Shown here in pieces: positions 1-4,944 of a stretch of 9,643 nt of DNA. The notes beneath the pieces are model-generated. The model searched no databases and was not told where the DNA came from. It worked only from the letters and a program-made list of their open reading frames with translations. The stretch's first letter is position 1, and every line of letters starts with the position of its first letter. Where the stretch lies: positions 1-9,643 of the forward strand of contig DASCOB010000221.1 in the NCBI GenBank assembly GCA_036011785.1. The letters run 5' to 3'. The stretch is from CAJWGI01 sp036011785. Lineage in GTDB: Bacteria > Chloroflexota > Anaerolineae > Anaerolineales > UBA11657. A program made the position numbers and the translations under genes.

Positions 1-8
1 GAGTGAAT

Positions 9-899
9 CTACAGTTCTGCCCCGTATTGGTCACGTACTAAGGATATAACGCCGCCTGCTGCCAGTCGATCCAACGGAGCCCTGAAGGTAACTTGGACGA
101 CGCCCGAATGCCGCCCGATCTCAACTGCCCCCGTTATGGTCGCGCGGTTCATAACCTCCGGAACCGTCATGTCAAGAAACTTGCTGGCCCGCGTCAAACC
201 ATTTTCAGTGGCGGCGTTCAGGTCGGGTCCTGTACCGATGATCGAGATTGGTGCCGATTCGTCTAGTCCGTCAAGAGACCAAGCGGTGGCGATGGCATTT
301 GCGCTTTCCCGTTCTCGTTGAGACAAAGGGCGGGCAAGGTAAGGCAAATCCTCTACCACTGGCAACAGAATCGGGCCGTCAATTGATACCCCCTTCAGTA
401 CATGGACTTGCAAGCTGACCGTTCCGGAAACATCACAGGTGTGGCCAGCGATTTCCCCGTCGCCCTGCAATGCATGCATGTCACCCAGGTAAACACCGCC
501 ACCGAGTACTTTTACCGGACAGATTAGGATTGACCCAGCCCTTACTGCATCGACATCCATGTGCCCATCCGTACGGTGTTGCAGTTGATCGGCCTTGATA
601 CCGTACGCGTGCGGGGCATCTACCAGGAAGCTGCCAAAGTCGCCCGCGTTATGGGAATCAGGCATAGGAATTGCCGGAGTGGTGCCAAGTTGGCCCATGA
701 AAGGGCGCAATCTCGCCACGACCCCGACAAGGTCACTAGGGCAAAATGCGAGAATTGGGTTCTGGGCAGACTTTTCTGGCAATGACGCGAAGTGCGCATC
801 GTTGGCACCGACCTCCTGAGCGGCGGTCTCATTGAGAGTGACACCTACCTGACGGTTATTATCAAAATAGATTGTGTAACCATTGGTGAACGTGAGCCG
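9..899 (-). pseudogene. Acetamidase/formamidase-family protein, N-terminus missing
   Basis: The family hydrolyses short amides such as formamide or acetamide to ammonia and the carboxylate in the cytoplasm. The family mark is GDMHALQGDGE at residues 100-110 counted from codon 782, matching the usual GDGHAAQGDGE core, preceded by a NAGDFG stretch and a GHMDV stretch. The C-terminus looks complete and ends at TAG 9-11. Family members usually have roughly 300-400 residues. Here protein-like sequence in this frame runs up to about 899, but I find no ATG or GTG with a ribosome binding site. The only start-like codon is a TTG at 784-782 without a Shine-Dalgarno sequence. At 899 the frame runs into an EamA transporter fragment in another frame. 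I infer a gene that lost its 5' end by a deletion. A short translated product from 782 cannot be excluded. Family assignment is fairly firm; substrate is unknown. Confidence 0.72.
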
Positions 900-1102
900 A
901 AACCGAGTCCGGCGAGTTTTATGGCTGGGAGAGGTTCGCGAAGGATAATGATCGATAATATCGCCGTAAGGATCAGGCTTAGACGCCCTATGGGGACAAC
1001 CTTGCTGCCGTCTTCCACTCCAAGTGCCATCATCAGGGCCAGTACTCCACTGACTGATAGAAGACCCGCGAGAGCCGGCAGGCTAATCAATTTTGGGAAC
1101 AT
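899..1102 (-). pseudogene. EamA/DMT transporter, C-terminal half fragment
   Basis: About 68 residues read from 1102 down to 899 match the second half of an EamA domain: a transmembrane helix (PALAGLLSVSGVLALMMAL), then the family-typical DGSKVVPIGRLSLILTA helix start and the LREPL motif. EamA proteins are membrane permeases of the drug/metabolite transporter superfamily. The final helix that normally follows LREPL...GL is absent: at about 899 the similarity stops and formamidase-like coding begins in a different frame. The frame stays open to a stop at 845-847, but that part is the shadow of the formamidase frame. No convincing N-terminal EamA helices are seen upstream between 1103 and 1290, so the gene is truncated on both sides. 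It is very unlikely to be functional. Confidence 0.62.
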
Positions 1103-1295
1103 GGAAAACCCCTTGCCCTGCGGGAGCATTGTTATAGCCAAAACCCCGATCCGGGTTGATGACCCGACGAACATAAGACGCGAGGCGATTAAATGCCCGC
1201 GTAGCTTGACTAGATAAAGCATCGTACGTACAATCTGCATTGCTAGACGCGGGTCTGGAAGCAGGAGGGGATTTCGCAGACTGGCAGGAGGAAAA

Positions 1296-1532
1296 ATGCC
1301 CGGTTTTAAAAGCCTGCTTCACCAAACAGTTTCGACTACTGATACAGATTTCTGGAATGACTCCTGCAAAAAAATGAATGAACAAGTGCAAAGGCTAACT
1401 GCTGAGTTTGAGCTGGACGGTTATAGAAAAGCTTACGTTGGCTCGGGTGACCACTTTGCACGGAAAATGTCAAATGGGATGCAGGTGTCCAAGACGGACG
1501 CCTTAAGGAGAGGAGAAGTAATCTGCAGGTAG
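1296..1532 (+). pseudogene. Unassigned 78-codon frame, possibly a solute-binding protein fragment
   Basis: This frame has an excellent ribosome binding site, AGGAGG four bases before ATG 1296. The product is 78 residues. Residues 19-65 loosely follow the start of a mature extracellular sugar-binding protein: DFWND, a helix resembling VQRLTAEFE, then KM...MQVSK in the place of the usual kl..a..sGk.pDv. There is no signal peptide, which argues against an intact binding protein. The frame ends where a sugar ABC permease fragment begins in another frame, so a binding-protein origin would fit a collapsed transport operon. The similarity is weak and judged by eye. It could equally be an unrelated small gene or a chance frame. 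Confidence 0.3.
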
Positions 1533-1681
1533 CTGTGGCAACTTTCATTAACCCGGAAACCACTCAATGGGTTCAGTTGTTTGCGGCCTCTACCATGGCG
1601 AGTTTACCTGTTATCATATTATTCCTTCTACTGCAACGACATTACATTCGCGGCATTGCCCATACAGGGATAAAGGGATAA
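1520..1681 (+). pseudogene. Carbohydrate ABC transporter permease (MalG type), C-terminal remnant
   Basis: The frame read from about 1520 to the TAA at 1679-1681 encodes the typical end of a MalG-type inner-membrane permease: LQVAVATF, then a QLFAAS stretch, the last transmembrane helix MASLPVIILFLLLQR and the tail YIRG...GIKG. In the family this part follows the EAA loop and two further helices, giving about 270-300 residues in all; only about 54 remain here. No start codon or upstream helices are present in this frame, and upstream sequence switches to the 1296 frame. In an intact operon this permease would pair with a MalF-type partner, a binding protein and an ATPase. It is a remnant of a sugar importer, on the same strand as the sugar-metabolism gene rpiB downstream. 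Confidence 0.7.
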
Positions 1682-1750
1682 TACTGAGTGAAACCATGAA
1701 CAACAACTATGTTGTTTTAGACTTGTTTGACTTGGGCGGATTGTCCTGTC

Positions 1751-1900
1751 ATGGTGCTTCCGGGATCATTGCCCCGAAAAACTCAGGAGCGTTTGCTGAC
1801 CATACCCGACTTTTACGTTGCTCTGAAGATTAACGAATGGCACGCAACTACGTTGCAACGCTACCTTCAAAGAGGTCTTCCTAAAATTGGTGAGGGGTGA
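1751..1900 (+). other. Unassigned 49-codon open frame upstream of rpiB
   Basis: An ATG at 1751 opens a 49-residue frame ending with TGA 1898-1900. The sequence is protein-like (LPRKTQERLL, then PDFYVALKINEW, then LQRYLQRGLP), but no Shine-Dalgarno sequence stands before the ATG. The spacing of a K-x-x-E-W motif and a terminal RYL recalls the C-terminus of glutamine-synthetase-like proteins, but it is far too short and divergent to assign. It may be the last part of another truncated gene in this decayed stretch. A different, longer frame (1567-1833) overlaps it and has no recognisable content. Confidence 0.25.
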
Positions 1901-1916
1901 GAAACTCTACAATGTC

Positions 1917-1930
1917 GGGTCACACGACCC
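1917..1930. promoter_or_regulatory. Small inverted repeat in the rpiB leader
   Basis: GGGTC (1917-1921) and GACCC (1926-1930) form a perfect five-base inverted repeat with a four-base spacer, 41 nt before the rpiB start. A 10-base palindrome, CGTTGCAACG, lies further upstream at 1851-1860. Either could be an operator half-site pair or a short leader hairpin. Five-base repeats arise often by chance, so this is a weak call. Confidence 0.2.
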
Positions 1931-1971
1931 TAGCAGAGAAACAACTTGCGGGTGACTGAAAGGGGATTAAA

Positions 1972-2415
1972 TTGCGAATTATTATCGGTTCAGATCATGC
2001 CGGATACAAACTCAAAGAGCACTTGAAAACATATCTCGTTGAGCTAGGACATGAAATGCGGGACGTCGGTGCTTATGACGAACAACCAGTCGATTATCCT
2101 GACGAGGCAGTAGAGGTGGCCCAAGGCGTCGCGAATGGAAACTGCGATCGCGGGATGCTAATCTGCGGCACGGGCATCGGAATGAGTATTGCTGCCAACA
2201 AGGTCCCTGGTGTAAGGGCCGCGCTCGTCACAGACACCATGACGGCTCAGCTTTCTCGCGCTCACAATGATGCAAATGTGCTCTGTTTGGGAGGATGGCT
2301 CGTAGGAGAAAAGCTGGGCGAGGAAATTGCGAAATCTTGGCTCGACACCATGTATGATCGCGGCAAACATGCAAACAGACTAAGAAAAATAACGAACATC
2401 GAAGGTAGAGGTTGA
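1972..2415 (+). CDS. rpiB: Ribose-5-phosphate isomerase B (RpiB/LacAB family)
   Basis: RpiB interconverts ribose 5-phosphate and ribulose 5-phosphate in the cytoplasmic pentose phosphate pathway; relatives act on allose, galactose or other sugar phosphates. The 147-residue product has the usual family length. It begins with the SDHAG motif (D8, H9), carries the catalytic cysteine in CGTGIGMSIAANK (C65, with the anion-hole loop 66-71), the ring-opening histidine in RAHNDANV (H98) and the phosphate-binding H133/R136 region near the end. The start is TTG 1972, supported by AGGGG about 7 nt upstream. The stop overlaps a possible TTG start of the next gene (TTGA at 2412-2415), which indicates translational coupling with a sugar isomerase-like gene. 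Together with the upstream sugar permease remnant this suggests a former pentose or sugar-alcohol utilisation operon. It is the only clearly intact gene in the first 2.7 kb. Confidence 0.95.
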   Translation: MRIIIGSDHAGYKLKEHLKTYLVELGHEMRDVGAYDEQPVDYPDEAVEVAQGVANGNCDRGMLICGTGIGMSIAANKVPGVRAALVTDTMTAQLSRAHNDANVLCLGGWLVGEKLGEEIAKSWLDTMYDRGKHANRLRKITNIEGRG

Positions 2416-2438
2416 GTTTCCTGTCCACGGGAGAGCAA

Positions 2439-2580
2439 TTGAAAACGAGCGTAGCTGTATCACCTTTCCCTGGGGAGTTTGCGCCCATCCCTTTCATTGG
2501 CGAACTTGACTATGTCCTGTCCCTGGCGGCTAAGATAGGCTTTGGTTCGGTGGAGCTACACGTACGCGCGCCTGACGATG
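2439..2580 (+). pseudogene. Sugar-phosphate isomerase/epimerase (AP-endonuclease-2-like TIM barrel), N-terminal fragment
   Basis: From TTG 2439 (or TTG 2412, overlapping the rpiB stop) the frame reads KTSVAVSPF, then LDYVLSLAAKIGFGSVELHV. This is the first strand and first helix of a xylose-isomerase-like TIM barrel, with the typical 'aaelGfdgvElh' pattern. Start 2439 is preferred because GGGAGAG stands at 2429-2435 and the protein then begins with the first barrel strand. Such enzymes isomerise or epimerise sugar phosphates and commonly neighbour rpiB. After about residue 46 (position ~2575) the similarity ends. The frame remains open to 2993, but only as antisense of the membrane protein gene there. 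At most a sixth of a normal ~270-300 residue enzyme remains, so it cannot be active. Confidence 0.6.
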
Positions 2581-2669
2581 GCATCACGGCCGCGAGGGTT
2601 CTTGTCGCAATTCCATCCACCCACGTCCCAGCCGATGTTGTATTTCGTCGTGTGCATTGTTGCCGCCAT
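2556..2669 (-). pseudogene. N-terminal fragment of an unassigned protein with an IGWDVGGWNC motif
   Basis: Reading from ATG 2669 (or ATG 2657) gives at most 37 residues ending at TAG 2558-2556. GGCGGA stands about 6 nt before ATG 2669, a plausible ribosome binding site. The sequence contains KYNIGWDVGGWNCDKN followed by a RDAIV stretch. A hydrophobic strand followed by D-x-G-G resembles the first strand of actin-like or RNase H-like folds, but I cannot name the family. The coding character ends at about 2575, exactly where the plus-strand isomerase fragment ends. I read it as the start of a gene that was cut when two unrelated genes were joined. It would lie 63 nt downstream of the membrane protein gene, on the same strand. 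Confidence 0.42.
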
Positions 2670-2732
2670 AATATGTCCGCCTCAACGGGTTGGGCTTCAG
2701 TTAGGTGGAGATGGCTATTGCGCGGACCTTGC

Positions 2733-3385
2733 TCAAGCCGGCAGCGGTCGATCAGACGTCTCGGCGGCTCTGCGCATCTCTTCGTAGGCTCCTATCCGAG
2801 CGAGTTCGACCACGGGTCCGGCAACGAGCAGGCCTATGCCCAAGGCAAGGAGGCCGGCGATTATCACTGCGAAGGCCACCAGGCCCAGGACGAAAAGTTT
2901 CATCTTGTAACCGCGGGTGAGTGCCCAGGCGCTCTTTATGGCATCGACAGGACCGAGATCGTCTTCCATCACCAGCAGAAAGGCAGGCCATAGCGCGATC
3001 AGCAAAATGAAACCAGGCACGATGAGCAGGATGAAGCCCCCGACGACTGCAAGGGAGTAGAGAAGAAAGGTAAGAAGGAGCTTGTCGAACTTCGAGAAGC
3101 CAGAGAACAGATCGCGGAAGGACACCGAGTCGTCGCCGCGGATGAGTCGCAACATCGCCATGTCATAGCCGCCGCGAATGGGGCCGGCCACTATCATTAC
3201 CGCTAGCACGAGAGCGATCCCACCCAGGATGGTCACTGGCCACCACCGCCACCACTTTGGCCCGAGAACATCATATAGACGATCCACATTCCGATACAGA
3301 TCCATGGGCGACGCTTGAAGGTTTGCCACGCCTGCGGGAAGAGATGCGAGGGAGACAGGTTGGCACGAGTTGAGGTGCTTGCCAT
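2733..3385 (-). pseudogene. Polytopic membrane protein (DUF975/YciC-like), split by a frameshift
   Basis: The N-terminal part, from ATG 3385 (an upstream ATG lies at 3436), reads LFPQAWQTFKRRPWICIG and a first hydrophobic segment ending in SGQSGGGGG, then stops at TGA 3235-3233. The remainder continues in another frame: PVTILGGIALVLAVMIVAG, GPIRGG, RLIRGD, DLFSGF, then helices around FLLYSLAVVGGFILLIVPG and LGLVAFAVIIAGLLALGIGL, ending at 2733. The order 'AWxxFKRxPW helix, GP..GG, RGD..F.DLF.GF, helices' is that of integral membrane proteins of the DUF975/YciC type, about 210-250 residues with several helices and no known enzymatic role. The break lies in GGTGGCGGTGGTGG at about 3238-3251; one inserted base would restore the frame. 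No slippery heptamer is seen, so mutation or sequencing error is more likely than programmed frameshifting. The downstream frame has an ATG at 3303, which probably does not rescue function. Confidence 0.7.
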
Positions 3386-3473
3386 CGAGTTATAATTGCT
3401 CACCGTTATGCTCTGTCTTGCAGTCCTTAAGGTCAATCCACGCTTTATGCTTCACATCCCCTGACGGGTATAG

Positions 3474-3644
3474 TTATCGTATATCTCTCGTACATTGGGG
3501 GCATACTGTTGCGCGTTTGTCTACCCGCGTCCGCCAGTACGGGCATTCTTGGTTGACAAGGTAGGTAACGACGCCAATTACCGCCCTGAAAAGCACCCAA
3601 ACAGCAATGCTTATTATGACCAATCCAACTATAAACTTGACCAT
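3474..3644 (-). CDS. Small membrane protein with degenerate C-terminal zinc ribbon
   Basis: The product has about 56 residues from ATG 3644; a GTG at 3671 would add nine. One hydrophobic helix (KFIVGLVIISIAVWVLF and following) is followed by a short C-terminal ECPYW...VCPQCTRDI segment. This is the layout of small membrane-anchored zinc-ribbon proteins, whose two CxxC knuckles bind one zinc. Here the first knuckle reads C-P-Y-W rather than C-P-x-C: the codon is TGG where TGC or TGT is expected. Only three of four ligands remain, so metal binding may be lost or altered. It lies 59 nt downstream of the DinB-like gene and upstream of the split membrane protein on the same strand. Role unknown. 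A sequencing error in the one codon is possible. Confidence 0.6.
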   Translation of the reverse strand: MVKFIVGLVIISIAVWVLFRAVIGVVTYLVNQECPYWRTRVDKRATVCPQCTRDIR

Positions 3645-3703
3645 CTCACGTATTCTCGGCCGTGAAGTCACCCATACTACGCTTTGTGCCTGTTGCCAAT
3701 GGG

Positions 3704-4213
3704 CTATTTGCGCCGCTCGCCCAAACTCACAAGAGCCAGTTCTCGGAGGGCGCTAAGTTCGCCGACGTGGATAGATTCGTGGCAGATATTTTGAGCGAAG
3801 TGCTCAATCACCGTCTCCCAGTAGCCCAAATAACCCTTCCTAATGGAGATGTCCTGCCGGGACTCTCTCTCAAGTCTAACCGGGTTACCGTCCAACCATC
3901 TGCTAATTGCGTCGTAGCTTTGCGTTTGTAGCTGCATCAGTCGTTCGAGGTCAACCGGCTGGCTTTCAACAGTGATAGGTTCCGAACCATCATCATACAG
4001 CGCTGTCTCAGCTTCCGTCATGTATTCTGGCTGGCGAATGTCAGCTAGCATCCCATCACGGAACGTGGCTATATGGCCGAGTACCCAGTTCATGCAGTTA
4101 CTTTTACCGGGCAGCTGCAACAAGGTTTCGGCGTGGGATAAGCCTTCAACAGCCCTTCCGATAGCGTCCTGATTGCGCCGCAAAATTGCGGCCAACACCT
4201 CTGCTTTGTTCAT
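3704..4213 (-). CDS. DinB-like four-helix-bundle metal-binding protein
   Basis: DinB-superfamily proteins are small cytoplasmic four-helix bundles that hold a metal ion with three histidines; members include bacillithiol- or mycothiol-dependent transferases and many of unknown role. The predicted triad is visible: the histidine in NWVLGHIATFRDG (residue 47 from the chosen start) and the H-x3-H pair in CHESIHVGEL (residues 145 and 149). The spacing fits the family, and the 169-residue length is normal. I prefer ATG 4213 over ATG 4219: GGAGAG ends directly before 4219 but sits at a proper six-base distance from 4213. The gene follows the pentapeptide gene by about 50 nt on the same strand. The substrate cannot be read from the sequence. 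Confidence 0.85.
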   Translation of the reverse strand: MNKAEVLAAILRRNQDAIGRAVEGLSHAETLLQLPGKSNCMNWVLGHIATFRDGMLADIRQPEYMTEAETALYDDGSEPITVESQPVDLERLMQLQTQSYDAISRWLDGNPVRLERESRQDISIRKGYLGYWETVIEHFAQNICHESIHVGELSALRELALVSLGERRK

Positions 4214-4266
4214 GGTCATCTCTCCGTAGTTATTACTGCCTCAATTATATGCGCGCCCCCAGCGAG

Positions 4267-4803
4267 TCAATCTTTCACCAGCACCGCTCCCGCCGCTACC
4301 GGGTCAAAGCCTTCGGGCCACTTTGTTTCGGCGCTGTACTTGGCATTGGTAAGGTTAGCCCCCGCCAAGTTGGAATTGCTCAGGTTGGCATCGCTCAGAT
4401 GGGCACCGCCCAAGTCGACCTTACGCAGGTTGGCCCCGTGCAGGTCGGTCCCACTCATGACGGCCCCGCCCAGCCAGGCGCCGTGCAGGTCGGCATCGGT
4501 CATGACAGCCTCGCACAGCCGGGCCCCGTGCAGGTCGGCCTCAGTCAGGATGGCCTCGCACATCCATGCCCCGTGCAAGTTGGCCCAGCGCAAATCGGCC
4601 CCGTGCAGGTCGGCCTTGCGCAGGTTGGCCCAACGCAGATCGGCCTCGCGCAGATCGGCGTTGCTCACGTTGGTATTGAGTAGGTTGGCCTGCTTCAGGT
4701 TGGCCCCGCTCAGGAGGGATCTGGATAAATTTAACCCACTTAGGTCGGCCGTATGCGGTTCATGGGCTAGGGCCTCGACTTCTTCGCGCGTGTAGTCAGG
4801 CAT
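4267..4803 (-). CDS. Pentapeptide-repeat protein
   Basis: After a short start (MPDYTREEVEAL) about 27 consecutive five-residue units of the A(D/N)LxX type follow, for example ADLRE, ADLRW, ANLRK, ADLHG. They cover positions 4749 to 4345 and predict a right-handed quadrilateral beta-helix of nearly seven turns. The protein ends in TKWPEGFDP...GAVLV, a tail frequently seen on such proteins. Some family members mimic DNA and protect gyrase from quinolones, but most have no known role, and nothing here identifies a target. Start ATG 4803 is preferred over ATG 4839 because the protein then begins like its relatives; no strong ribosome binding site supports either. The central part shows exact 15-residue higher-order repeats. 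Two cysteines (in WMCEA and RLCEA) occupy equivalent positions on successive repeats. Confidence 0.88.
   Translation of the reverse strand: MPDYTREEVEALAHEPHTADLSGLNLSRSLLSGANLKQANLLNTNVSNADLREADLRWANLRKADLHGADLRWANLHGAWMCEAILTEADLHGARLCEAVMTDADLHGAWLGGAVMSGTDLHGANLRKVDLGGAHLSDANLSNSNLAGANLTNAKYSAETKWPEGFDPVAAGAVLVKD
4436..4615. repeat. 45-nt higher-order tandem repeat within the pentapeptide gene
   Basis: The plus-strand string CCGTGCA(G/A)GT begins at 4436, 4481, 4526 and 4571, each exactly 45 nt apart, with a further copy at 4601 after 30 nt. In protein terms (minus strand) the unit is three pentapeptides: ADLHG-AWMCE-AILTE, ADLHG-ARLCE-AVMTD, ADLHG-AWLGG-AVMSG, then a TDLHG unit. The copies differ by point changes. 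This indicates that the coil grew by duplication of three-pentapeptide blocks rather than single units. Confidence 0.8.
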
Positions 4804-4817
4804 CCCTAAACTATACA

Positions 4818-4856
4818 CCCGCGCATAGCGGGTCCGCAAGCGTCGTCTGGGCCCGC
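4818..4856. other. Overlapping inverted repeats between the lipoprotein and pentapeptide genes
   Basis: GCGGGTCC (4828-4835) can pair with GGGCCCGC (4849-4856), eight pairs with one G-U, around a 13-base loop. The first arm can alternatively pair with CCCGC at 4818-4822. On the minus strand this lies about 90 nt after the lipoprotein stop and before the pentapeptide start. No run of T follows, so a Rho-independent terminator is not well supported; it may be a transcript-processing or attenuating structure, or chance. Confidence 0.25.
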
Positions 4857-4944
4857 TAGTTCCCTGCGGCGGCCCTAATCGCCTAATCCCTCTCGCCTGT
4901 GTTTGATTCCTGAGGCTGTCTTTATTCCTGTGACCCCGCGCCCA

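Noticed and set aside
1083..1391. Minus-strand 102-residue frame with a YNNAPAGQG stretch
   Set aside because: No family, no ribosome binding site, and it overlaps the EamA fragment in another frame; probably chance, although another decayed piece cannot be excluded.
2580..2993. Continuation of the frame from 2412 to 2993 as a 193-residue protein
   Set aside because: After about 2575 it is antisense to the minus-strand membrane protein and loses the isomerase pattern; the composition is Arg/His/Ser-rich shadow sequence.
3233..3260. Programmed -1 frameshifting in the membrane protein gene
   Set aside because: No X-XXY-YYZ slippery heptamer or obvious downstream stem is present at the switch; an indel in the GGN tract is simpler.
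4186..4795. Two long plus-strand frames rich in Gln-Val-Gly or Leu-Arg-Ala pentads
   Set aside because: They are the antisense of the pentapeptide repeats; a 15-nt repeat keeps opposite frames open. The minus-strand protein has the real family pattern and tail.
4818..4856. Rho-independent terminator after the lipoprotein gene
   Set aside because: A GC-rich stem is possible, but no T-run follows on either strand, so only an inverted repeat is reported.
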